Below are positions 46,013 through 54,620 of a stretch of 64,000 bases of DNA, piece by piece. Within the stretch, counting starts at the first letter, position 1. Each line of letters begins with the position of its first letter. Under the pieces are notes generated by a model. It did no database searches and was not told the DNA's origin. It worked only from the letters and a program-made list of their open reading frames with translations. The stretch lies in NCBI RefSeq assembly GCF_027111315.2, contig NZ_CP114289.2, positions 1,054,001-1,118,000 on the forward strand. Direction: 5' to 3'. This DNA comes from Flavobacterium limnophilum (GTDB taxonomy: Bacteria > Bacteroidota > Bacteroidia > Flavobacteriales > Flavobacteriaceae). Made by a program: the position numbers and the translations under genes.

Positions 46013-47578
46013 TTATTTCAGGTTTTTTAGCCATTCTGGCACACTTTTCAACCTTAATTTCAATTGGGCTTCATAAAGAGAAGCTGGTTCCACTTTGCCA
46101 TCAAGAGATTCTGAATGCCCAAGTTGTTGTAAATCGAAAGTAGTTCCGTTGCTTTTGTAGCCCACAATTATAGGGTTTGGGATTTTCCAGTACACTTCTT
46201 TCTTTGGCCAAAATTCAAAATTCTTTACTGCTTCATTTGTTTGCTTGTAATTCCAAAAAACCAGTCCTTGCATGTGATTGGGCATATTTTCTTCGGCACC
46301 ACCAGCCCGGTTTTTCATCAAACCGCCTTCCACCTGATCCAGAAGGGTATTTCTGGGTTGGTTGGCGTGCGATTCGAAACAGGTAGTAGCTGGATAAGTA
46401 CTTTTATAAACAACGGTATTCATGGAACCATGTGAGGAGCCGAATGAATGCCATTGTGAAGCTTCATCAATGCATTTTGCAATTAGGACATTGGTGGAAG
46501 CATTGGAAGTAATCGCTTCATGACCTCCGTTTCCAGTTACTTTGCAATTCAGCACCGAAACATTGGCACTTTGCAAGACAATGGCGGCTACGCTACAATC
46601 GGTGAAACGACACTCTTTTATCCAAGAATTAGTTAGTCTTGAAAAATTCAGCATGGTGAAACCGCTGTCGTCTTGCCACGACCTGTGGTGAACAAATTTT
46701 TCTTTCCAGTTGCCCACAAAGGCAATGTTTTCTATACCCACTTCTTGACAATTGGCAAATTTAAAAACCTCCCAATTGTATTTGGAATCGATGTTGTATG
46801 AAATAGGGGCAGCAAGGGTAATCGTTTCTTTGTTTATCTTTTTTATCTGATAAAATACTTTTACATTAATACCTTTATTGAGAAGATTAGTCCAAGTGGG
46901 GTTTAATTCATTTGCTCCTAATTCATCATTAATTAGTTCTTTATTATTGTCCAACAATTTCAGGATAATCCAATCGCCGGGCTTCAGTCCTTCGGCAGTG
47001 CTGATTTTCAAGTCAAAACTTCCAATTTTTGCCGATTCGGTGACGTTGCCAATTTTTTTGTCGGCACCTCCTGATGTAAAAGTGAACAAGGGTGGTACTG
47101 TCCACATTTTTGCAGGATCGGCAGGAGGGAGCGTGTTTTTCATGAACAATTCGGTGCCTCCAATGCCGGAACCACTTCCCCTAAAAATGATGTTGCTCCC
47201 TTTGGATATAATTTTGTTGGGTTCGTCTCCATTTTCATTCAGCAAGAATCTTCCTTTCGGAAAGAAAACGATACCGGAACCGTTTTTGTTTGCCGCTGTA
47301 ATAGCGTTCTGTATGGCTATTTTATCTGACAAGGTATCATTGGCAATGGCTCCAAAAGAGGTTACGTCAAAAACTTTATAGTTGGTGATGTTGGGTATTT
47401 CTTTCTCCCCATTTTGGTAACCTGCGTATGAAAAGTCAGGCAAAACACTTTTGCCTTTTTTGTATTCCGTGAATATTTTGGCTTCTTTTTGGGCAAAAGC
47501 GGTAGCTAGCGACAGCAATAAAACTGCCGTAAAACTAGATTTTAAAATGCTTCGTTTAAAGAATTTGATTTGCATCAT
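46013..47578 (-). CDS. Secreted right-handed beta-helix protein, putative polysaccharide lyase
   Basis: 521 residues with signal peptide ending AFAQ. An N-terminal pectate-lyase-3-like start (VFDVTSFGAIANDTLSDKIAIQNAI..GSGIVFFPKGRF in pieces) leads into parallel beta-helix coils (FTDCSVAAIVLQSANVSVLN, ITSNASTNVLIAKCIDEAS as spaced segments). The C-terminal part resembles DUF4955. This architecture is seen in polysaccharide lyases and epimerases. Within a glycosaminoglycan locus it could be a third lyase or a uronate epimerase-like enzyme, but no catalytic residues can be assigned. It lies between the GH88 and sulfatase genes. Confidence 0.7.
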   Translation of the reverse strand: MMQIKFFKRSILKSSFTAVLLLSLATAFAQKEAKIFTEYKKGKSVLPDFSYAGYQNGEKEIPNITNYKVFDVTSFGAIANDTLSDKIAIQNAITAANKNGSGIVFFPKGRFLLNENGDEPNKIISKGSNIIFRGSGSGIGGTELFMKNTLPPADPAKMWTVPPLFTFTSGGADKKIGNVTESAKIGSFDLKISTAEGLKPGDWIILKLLDNNKELINDELGANELNPTWTNLLNKGINVKVFYQIKKINKETITLAAPISYNIDSKYNWEVFKFANCQEVGIENIAFVGNWKEKFVHHRSWQDDSGFTMLNFSRLTNSWIKECRFTDCSVAAIVLQSANVSVLNCKVTGNGGHEAITSNASTNVLIAKCIDEASQWHSFGSSHGSMNTVVYKSTYPATTCFESHANQPRNTLLDQVEGGLMKNRAGGAEENMPNHMQGLVFWNYKQTNEAVKNFEFWPKKEVYWKIPNPIIVGYKSNGTTFDLQQLGHSESLDGKVEPASLYEAQLKLRLKSVPEWLKNLK

Positions 47579-47615
47579 TTTGTTGTTTATAGCTTATGAA
47601 AATATGTTTATGCTT

Positions 47616-48824
47616 TTATAAATACCATTTTTGATAGCGCAACAAGGCTTCCAAGAAATAATAATCGGCATAAGTAAGAGGCACGTCGATTTCACTTTTA
47701 TGCGGGATTGAACCAACGCTGTGCAACAAAAGATAACCTCCATTGGTTCCCAATTTAGCTCTATATTTTGGACTGGACAATGATTTTAGAATGGTTTTGG
47801 CGGTACTTACATAAAGTTGTTTTTCGGTTCCAGAGGTATATTGTCCCAATTCCAAAAAGGCGGAGGCAAAGATGGAAGCTGACGATACATCGCGTAAAGC
47901 ATTAGGTATTTCTGGTGCGTTAAAATCCCAATAAGGAACCTTGTCTTTTGGCAGATTTGGATGGTTGAGTATAAATTGTGCAACACCTTGTGCTTGTTTT
48001 AGGTAAACCGGGTCTTTGGTAAAACGATACATCATGGTATATCCATACAATGCCCAACCTTGTCCACGGCTCCAAGCACTTGAGTCGGCTGCGCCTTGGG
48101 CAGTTACTTTTTTGCGAACTTCGCCTGTATTCAAGTCATAATCCAACACATGGTAACTGCTGTAGTCAGGTCTAAAGTGGTTTTTGATTGTTGTATTGGC
48201 GTGATTTTCGGCAATTTCGGCAAATTTCTTGTCGCCACCATTTTTAGTTGCCCATTCCAGCATTTCGATGTTCATCATGTTGTCTATGATTACGGGTCCC
48301 ATAAAGCCTTTTTGCTGCAGTCCTCCATCGGTAATTTCCCAGGATTGTATCACTTTGGCATTTGGGCGATAACGGGTTGCCAATGATTTTGCAGATTCAA
48401 GAATCACTTCTTTGTAGGCTGGATCTTGAGTAAGGCGAAAGGCATTGCCAAAACTGCAAAACATCATGAAACCTAAATCATGGTTCCCAGTAAAAGTTTT
48501 TACAGGTTCCAGTGTTGCAAGTCTCTTTTTGGCATCGGCGAGTACTGCTGGATTCTTGGTATACTCATAGATGTACAACAAAGTTCCGGGATAAAAACCA
48601 CTACACCACCAATAAGGATCGCTATTTACGTGACGGTTCTTGATAAACGTTTTAGGCATTGAATCCAGAGGACAGCTTTTTTCTAAATATTGATATTGTT
48701 TTGATGCAAATGAAAAATTTTCTGAAATTATTTTTTTCATTGCTTTACTCTCTTTCGAAGTTTGAGCCAAGCCACTCAGGGTAAATGCACAAAGCAATGT
48801 TAGTATTAGGTTTTTTGTTTTCAT
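47616..48824 (-). CDS. GH88 unsaturated glucuronyl hydrolase
   Basis: 402 residues with signal peptide MKTKNLILTLLCAFTLSGLA. An (alpha/alpha)6 barrel of family GH88. The two aspartates are Asp116 (GNHDLGFM) and Asp181 (VIIDNMMNIEML), as in the Bacillus enzyme. AWSRGQGWALYGYTMMYR is another family block. It removes the 4,5-unsaturated uronate left by lyases from the non-reducing end, giving a product that opens to 5-keto-4-deoxyuronate for KduI. It lies in the operon after susD, 37 bp before the beta-helix gene. Confidence 0.93.
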   Translation of the reverse strand: MKTKNLILTLLCAFTLSGLAQTSKESKAMKKIISENFSFASKQYQYLEKSCPLDSMPKTFIKNRHVNSDPYWWCSGFYPGTLLYIYEYTKNPAVLADAKKRLATLEPVKTFTGNHDLGFMMFCSFGNAFRLTQDPAYKEVILESAKSLATRYRPNAKVIQSWEITDGGLQQKGFMGPVIIDNMMNIEMLEWATKNGGDKKFAEIAENHANTTIKNHFRPDYSSYHVLDYDLNTGEVRKKVTAQGAADSSAWSRGQGWALYGYTMMYRFTKDPVYLKQAQGVAQFILNHPNLPKDKVPYWDFNAPEIPNALRDVSSASIFASAFLELGQYTSGTEKQLYVSTAKTILKSLSSPKYRAKLGTNGGYLLLHSVGSIPHKSEIDVPLTYADYYFLEALLRYQKWYL

Positions 48825-48985
48825 GTTAGTGATGATTATGATAAAGGATTTTTTTTAATTTAGAAATTAGGGATTTGCGTATTTTTATCCAACAAGTTGG
48901 AATAAATCCAACTTGTTGAGACAAAAACACGACTTAATTAATCGTTTAATTCTAGTTATTTATTTAGTTTTAAAAGAATTATGAA

Positions 48986-50626
48986 TTAGTTCATCCAAAG
49001 AGGATTTTGTTTTAACTCATGGTTTATTGATAATTCCAAAGAAGGAATTGGATACAGTAAATTACGCTCGGTTACGTTTTTTCCTCCTAGACCTCCATAG
49101 GCTTGATTCCCACCATTAGTTGCAATTTCGTTACCGATAGAATTCATGGTGCTAACGTATTTTCCCCAACGGATTAAGTCCATGTGACGTGTTCCTTCAA
49201 AGCATAGTTCCAGCATTCTTTCATTTTCTATGGCCAATTGAAAATCAGTTTTTGATAAACCGGCAGGCAAATCAGCCACCGAACTGGCTACATTAATATT
49301 TAGGCCAAAACCTCTTCTTCGGACTTTATTGACGGCATCATAAGCTGTGGCGGTAGGTCCGTTTACTTGGTTTTCCGATTCGGCAAGCATTAACAGCACA
49401 TCGGCATAGCGTAATACCGGGAAGTTTGTGTTGCCATAGTTTTTGTTTTTATTGGTATTTGGATCAAATTCTCTTCGCCACTTTGCGCAATCTCTTCCAT
49501 ATCCCGTTGTTGAGGTTATTGCCACTTTTGCACCAGTAGTATTGTTGTAAGTAAATGGGGTTAATGCCCAATCGCGACGTAAATCACCTGTTTTATAGGC
49601 TTTGTATAGTCGTGCCGTGCCTCTTATGAATCCGTAACTATATCCAATAGTCGGAGTGAAATTCACACTTGTCATTGTAATTCCATTTGAAATTCCGAGA
49701 CGACCGGTTTCTAAATAACCATCGGTTCTATCGCCTTTGAATTCAATTTCCCACATCGTTTCTTTGATGTCATAAATATCCTGGACTGCATTAATAAAAA
49801 TTTGGCTGTAGGCATTATTCGTAAATTTAACAGTTCCAGTGGTAACGTTTAATGCAGCATTGAAGCTGGTGTTTAAAGCATGTTCTCCAGAGTCTTGTAC
49901 TTTTTTTGTCCAAGCTAAAGCATCGGCATATTTTCCAGAGTCATTTAATGGAAAACCGGCCATTTGCAAGCAAACTCTAGCCAAGATTCCTTGCACCACC
50001 GTTTTGGAAACTCGACTGGAATAGCCATACGAAGTTGAGGTAGCCACTTTGGCCTCAGCCGCAGTCATGTCTTTCAAAATTTGTTCATACACGTCCTTGG
50101 CCGGAGTTGCTGGAGTATATACATCATTTGGATTAGTTGTAGGGATTAATTTCATTGGAATGTCACCAAAGTTGGTTACCAACAGAAAGTTGTAATAGCC
50201 TCTCAAGAATAATGCTTCTCCTAAAATTACATCTCTTTTGGTTTCGTCCATTGTTGGCAGATTGATATTGGCAATCAAATCGTTTGCACGATTTATACCT
50301 ATGTAACAAGCTGCCCATAAATTAGCTATTTCCGAATTTGTTGGGTTGATATTGTTTACGGAAAGTTGTTGTACTTCAGTAGATTGTGCGGTTCGTGCCA
50401 AATAACCTTCGTCCGTGCAAGCATTGTATCCTATAAATATATTTTGTCCATATAAGGCATCTGATCCCAGTGGGTCATATACACCTGCCAATGCTTCGGT
50501 TAGTCCTTTTTCATCAGTGTAATATTGTTTGATGGACACTTTATTTATGGGTTCGGTATTTAGAAAATCTTCACACGAAACAAAACTAAATACTGCTATT
50601 GCCAATACATAATATATCTTTTTCAT
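48986..50626 (-). CDS. SusD-family glycan-binding lipoprotein
   Basis: 546 residues. Lipoprotein signal with lipobox FVSC (Cys18), then EDFLNTEP, the typical SusD start. The family blocks GEALFLRGYYNFLLVTNFGDIP and RYADVLLMLAESENQ with LLYPIP near the end are present. It caps the SusC transporter at the outer membrane surface and binds the oligosaccharide. Its start is 23 bp after the susC stop, forming the usual pair. Confidence 0.95.
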   Translation of the reverse strand: MKKIYYVLAIAVFSFVSCEDFLNTEPINKVSIKQYYTDEKGLTEALAGVYDPLGSDALYGQNIFIGYNACTDEGYLARTAQSTEVQQLSVNNINPTNSEIANLWAACYIGINRANDLIANINLPTMDETKRDVILGEALFLRGYYNFLLVTNFGDIPMKLIPTTNPNDVYTPATPAKDVYEQILKDMTAAEAKVATSTSYGYSSRVSKTVVQGILARVCLQMAGFPLNDSGKYADALAWTKKVQDSGEHALNTSFNAALNVTTGTVKFTNNAYSQIFINAVQDIYDIKETMWEIEFKGDRTDGYLETGRLGISNGITMTSVNFTPTIGYSYGFIRGTARLYKAYKTGDLRRDWALTPFTYNNTTGAKVAITSTTGYGRDCAKWRREFDPNTNKNKNYGNTNFPVLRYADVLLMLAESENQVNGPTATAYDAVNKVRRRGFGLNINVASSVADLPAGLSKTDFQLAIENERMLELCFEGTRHMDLIRWGKYVSTMNSIGNEIATNGGNQAYGGLGGKNVTERNLLYPIPSLELSINHELKQNPLWMN

Positions 50627-50649
50627 TTTATTTAATTTTAATATTTTGT

Positions 50650-53600
50650 TTAAAAACTGATGTTTGTTCCAAAAGAAATGACACGTGCTCTGGGATAAGC
50701 AGAAAAATCAAATCCAGAAGTTAAAGCCGAATTGTATGTATTGACTTCGGGATCTCCACCTGAATATTTTGTCCAAGTTGCCAAGTTTTGACCAGAACAG
50801 TATACTCTCATTGCTTTTAGATGCATTTTTCTTAAAAAGTTGGTATCCAGATTGTAACCAAAAGAAACTGTTTTCAGTCTCAAGTAAGAACCGTCTTCAA
50901 CAAATTGAGAGGAATAACCTCCTCCGTAAAAACCTTTGGTTCGGAAAATGTCGGAATTTGGGTTTTCGGGAGTCCATCTATTTTCGTAGCTGGCAAATTG
51001 ATTGAAATAGGTAAGGCTTTTAGTGTTTCCTTCAAAAAGAATACGGTTTGCATTTAAAATGTCATTTCCATAAGACCATTGAAAAAATACGTTTAAGTCA
51101 AAGCCTTTGTATCTGAAATTATTGCTAAATCCACCAGTATTTTTTGGTAAACCGTGACCAATAACCGTATAATCAGATGAATTGACAACGCCGTCACCAT
51201 TCAAATCTTTGTATTTGATGTCTCCAGGTTGAATATTGGCTCTGGTATTCCCATTTGTTGTGATTTCTGGTTTTAAGGTATAAATTCCATTGTTATTGTT
51301 GAAATCGTCATATTTGTAGGTTCCGTCAGATATATATCCGTACATTTCACCTAATGGCGACCCTACTTTTGCAATATAGGCAGGAACGTTTTGCCATATA
51401 TTATCCCAAGGAATGCTACTTTGCAAGTTTGTTTGATTATCATTTAAAGCCAACACTTTACTTTTGTTGAAGGAGATATTAAAGGAACTCGTCCATGAGA
51501 AATTTTTTGTGTCAATGTTTTTAGTATCAAGAGTAAACTCAAGTCCTTGATTTTGCATCTGGCCCACATTTTTTAGGGCGGTACTAAAACCGGATGACAA
51601 TGGAAGATTAGCGCTTAACAATAAATCGATTGTTTTTTTGCTGTAAGCATCTATTGAAAGAGTAATTCGTTGTTTGAGAAAACCCAAATCAAGTCCAATG
51701 TCTTTTTGTTCTGTTGTTTCCCATTTTAATTTTGAATTTCCTAAATTGGTGGCAACTGTTCCAGAAACATATTGATTATTAAAAACGTAACTATTGCTAA
51801 TTGGGTTGTAATAGATAGTCAAGTAATCAAAATCGCCCACTCTGTTGTTTCCAGTTTTTCCATAACTGGTACGTATTTTACCGTCGGAAAGGATTTTGCT
51901 GTTTTTAAGGAATTTTTCGTTTTTAAATGTCCAAGACAGAGCTGCCGAAGGGAAATATCCCCAATGGTTTTCAGTAGGGAATTTTGACGAACCATCTGCT
52001 CTCATGGAGGCCGTAAAATAATATTTGGAGGCATAATTATAATTTACCCTGGCCAAGAAGGAAGCCATGCTCCAAAGTGATTCGAATGTATCTACCCTTA
52101 ATTGGGTACCATATTGTAGCCCGTCTAATCCTAAATCTTCTTTGTCGGCTGGAATTTGGTTGGCACTTGTGCCGTAAGTTTTACTTTTTTGTTTTTGTAT
52201 TGTAAAACCTCCCACGGCATTTATGGTATGTTTTTTATTGAATTTTTTATTCCAGGTCAGCGTGTTTTCATTTAACCAATTGCTAAATTGGGAATATTGA
52301 ATGGATCCATTTATTCCATTTGCACTGCCGGGATATCCGTACTGTGTTTGTGAGTTGTTGAAGAGGTCATTTTCTACCCTGTTTTCGATGATTCCGCTAC
52401 TCGTTCTAAATTTTAGTTCAGGAAGAATAAGATATTCTAAATAAGCATTGGAGTTTAAATTATTCGTGGTTTTTAAACGGTATAGGTTTTGTAAATTAAG
52501 GTATGGATTTACGCGATAATCATTGGCAGGATTTACGTCTGGATCCTGTAATTGGTCATCGGAAACTTCGCCATTATAAACAGGCCTGGATCCCCAAACA
52601 GATACCATAATATTGGTCGTTGCACTAGCTGTGGATATGGAAGGACTTGCTCCTGATTGTTCTAAGTGGCTATAATTAGTATTAATTCCAATTTTTACTT
52701 TCTTGGACAAATTTTGATCTACCACCAATCTACCTTGATATCGTTTATAGTTGGAATTAATTATAATTCCATCTTGGTCAGTTACAGATCCTGAAAAGGC
52801 ATATTTTGTGTTTTCGTTTCCTCCTCTAATGGATAGATTGTAATTTTTAATTGGAGCAGTTTCAGTCACTTTGTCTTGCCAATCGATACCTTCAACAGTT
52901 TTGTAATAGTCCAATGTTTTTCCATCGGTCAAATACACTTGGGTAGGAGATTTATAAGCGTTTCCAGAAACCGGTGTAGGATCTAATTCTATTTGGTATT
53001 TTACAAATTCATAGGGATCCATTAAATCCATTGTTTTTAGATTCTCTTGAAAACCGTATGAGGTGTCGAAGTTAAATACCGGTGCCCCTTTTTTACCTTT
53101 TTTTGTTGTAATCACGATTACGCCATTGGCACCTCTGGCTCCATATATAGCTGTTGCCGAGGCATCTTTCAAGATATTGATGGATTCAACATCATTTGGG
53201 TTGATTATATTGTTATCCGGGTTTTCAATTAAAAATCCATCAATTACGTACAAAGGAGAGTTGTTTTGAGTAACAGAGTTGTTCCCTCTAATCACAATAT
53301 TAGTTGAAGCTCCTGGTTGTCCGTCTGACGAGGTTACCTGTACACCGGCAGCACGTCCGGCTAGGGCTTCGTCAATAGAGCGTACCGGAGCCATTTGTAT
53401 TTCATTTACGGCTACGTTAGAAACTGAACCAGTGATATCCTTTCTTTTTATGGTGCCATAACCCACTACAACTACTTCCTCAAGTCCGGTAGTCGATGAC
53501 TTTAAAGAGATATTGATGACACTTTTGTTGCCCACTGCAAGGGTACTTGACTCATATCCCATAAATGAATAAACCAGTATGTCAGTAGCATTGACCTTAA

Positions 53601-53829
53601 TGGAATATTTCCCATCACTGTCGGTCAAGGTTCCTTTTTGGGTTCCTTTGATTGTAACTGTCACTCCTGGAAGTGTTCCATTATGGTCATCGGTGACTTT
53701 TCCGGTAATTAATTTGTTTTGTGCGTTCATGACAACTGGAGCAGCTAAAAGCAGAAAGGCAGTAATCATAACTTTAAAAACGGACACAAAAGACTTTTTC
53801 TGAAATTTGTTTTGGTTTTTTGGGTTCAT
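50650..53829 (-). CDS. SusC-family TonB-dependent outer membrane transporter
   Basis: 1059 residues. Signal peptide (about 1-36, VVMNAQ), a carboxypeptidase-regulatory-like domain (GKVTDDHNGTLPGVTVTIKG), a TonB box-like EEVVVVGYG (about 118-126), the plug (VRSIDEALAGRAAGVQV, NIVIRGNNSV, PLYVIDGF), and a 22-strand barrel ending FGTNISF. It imports oligosaccharides with SusD. It is the first gene of the minus-strand operon; upstream are a promoter match (53870-53898) and paired C-runs. Confidence 0.95.
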   Translation of the reverse strand: MNPKNQNKFQKKSFVSVFKVMITAFLLLAAPVVMNAQNKLITGKVTDDHNGTLPGVTVTIKGTQKGTLTDSDGKYSIKVNATDILVYSFMGYESSTLAVGNKSVINISLKSSTTGLEEVVVVGYGTIKRKDITGSVSNVAVNEIQMAPVRSIDEALAGRAAGVQVTSSDGQPGASTNIVIRGNNSVTQNNSPLYVIDGFLIENPDNNIINPNDVESINILKDASATAIYGARGANGVIVITTKKGKKGAPVFNFDTSYGFQENLKTMDLMDPYEFVKYQIELDPTPVSGNAYKSPTQVYLTDGKTLDYYKTVEGIDWQDKVTETAPIKNYNLSIRGGNENTKYAFSGSVTDQDGIIINSNYKRYQGRLVVDQNLSKKVKIGINTNYSHLEQSGASPSISTASATTNIMVSVWGSRPVYNGEVSDDQLQDPDVNPANDYRVNPYLNLQNLYRLKTTNNLNSNAYLEYLILPELKFRTSSGIIENRVENDLFNNSQTQYGYPGSANGINGSIQYSQFSNWLNENTLTWNKKFNKKHTINAVGGFTIQKQKSKTYGTSANQIPADKEDLGLDGLQYGTQLRVDTFESLWSMASFLARVNYNYASKYYFTASMRADGSSKFPTENHWGYFPSAALSWTFKNEKFLKNSKILSDGKIRTSYGKTGNNRVGDFDYLTIYYNPISNSYVFNNQYVSGTVATNLGNSKLKWETTEQKDIGLDLGFLKQRITLSIDAYSKKTIDLLLSANLPLSSGFSTALKNVGQMQNQGLEFTLDTKNIDTKNFSWTSSFNISFNKSKVLALNDNQTNLQSSIPWDNIWQNVPAYIAKVGSPLGEMYGYISDGTYKYDDFNNNNGIYTLKPEITTNGNTRANIQPGDIKYKDLNGDGVVNSSDYTVIGHGLPKNTGGFSNNFRYKGFDLNVFFQWSYGNDILNANRILFEGNTKSLTYFNQFASYENRWTPENPNSDIFRTKGFYGGGYSSQFVEDGSYLRLKTVSFGYNLDTNFLRKMHLKAMRVYCSGQNLATWTKYSGGDPEVNTYNSALTSGFDFSAYPRARVISFGTNISF

Positions 53830-53869
53830 AACATTTGATTGATTATATTAATATGTTTTTTTAATGTTG

Positions 53870-53898
53870 TAAAATTATCAATATGAATAGAATGCAAA
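53870..53898 (-). promoter_or_regulatory. Candidate susC promoter
   Basis: On the minus strand, TTTG (complement of 53895-53898) is followed after 17 bp by TAATTTTA (complement of 53870-53877), close to the Bacteroidota -33/-7 consensus. It lies about 40 bp before the start codon. Confidence 0.5.
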
Positions 53899-53900
53899 GC

Positions 53901-53930
53901 GGGGTTAGTAGTTCTTTGAAGGGGTATAAT
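53901..53930 (-). promoter_or_regulatory. Candidate activator site upstream of susC
   Basis: Two direct half-sites GGGGTTAGTA (53901-53910) and GGGGTATAAT (53921-53930), 20 bp apart, abut the candidate -33 element on its upstream side. This is the expected place for an AraC-type activator such as the divergent hybrid sensor. Inference from position and repetition. Confidence 0.45.
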
Positions 53931-54186
53931 TAGTCCTGTCAATTTATAAAAGTCCACAAAAACTCGGATTATTGGCCTGTTTTTTTAACTATATATTCCA
54001 TCCTAAGAACGTAATCAGTTATTGTTGAAATGAATCATTAAAATGAAATTTTTTAGAAGCCATACTTATGACAAAAGAAAGTAAAATTAAGCGAATACAT
54101 TGATATTCCGGAAAATTTTTGTGCAGCTAGATTCTATCTCGTAATTATTGAAAAGTGGTGAAGTTGGCTTTCGAAGCCGTTCAATC

Positions 54187-54214
54187 TACCCCCTTAACTA
54201 GACCCAATACCCTC
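54187..54214 (+). promoter_or_regulatory. Candidate regulator site in the divergent gap
   Basis: TACCCCC (54187-54193) and TACCC (54209-54213) form a direct repeat about 21 bp apart, like the pair next to susC. No gene is seen in 53830-54620. Confidence 0.35.
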
Positions 54215-54548
54215 TTTTGTAAATCATTTATAGAAGTAATTTTGATTTTATTGACAAGCCAATTTAAATTTTATAATTATTGATTTTTTAATTTCGATCC
54301 TTGAGGCAAGTATGTTGCACCCAGATTTTAATTAGTGATTTAGTTTATGGGTTTGTTTAGGTTATTTATTCAGGTTCACACTGGAGAATGCATTAAACAT
54401 ATCGGGTCAAAGAGAGGCTGTCAAGAATTTTATTTTGAATAAATTTGCAAATGGTTCTTTTCAAAATCTCAGACAATACGAAAATTATTCAGCGATAATT
54501 TAAGCTATTGTAAAAGGAAACAACAAAGCAACTTAACTAATTAAAGAG

Positions 54549-54556
54549 TAAATTTG
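54549..54556 (+). promoter_or_regulatory. Candidate -7 element of the hybrid sensor gene
   Basis: TAAATTTG is a perfect TAnnTTTG match, 65 bp before the start codon. A -33 TTG at normal spacing is not evident. Confidence 0.4.
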
Positions 54557-54620
54557 ATAACTTTAAACGTTAAATTAACTACTTTTATTTTTAAATTTTA
54601 TATACGTAAGCACGACAAAC

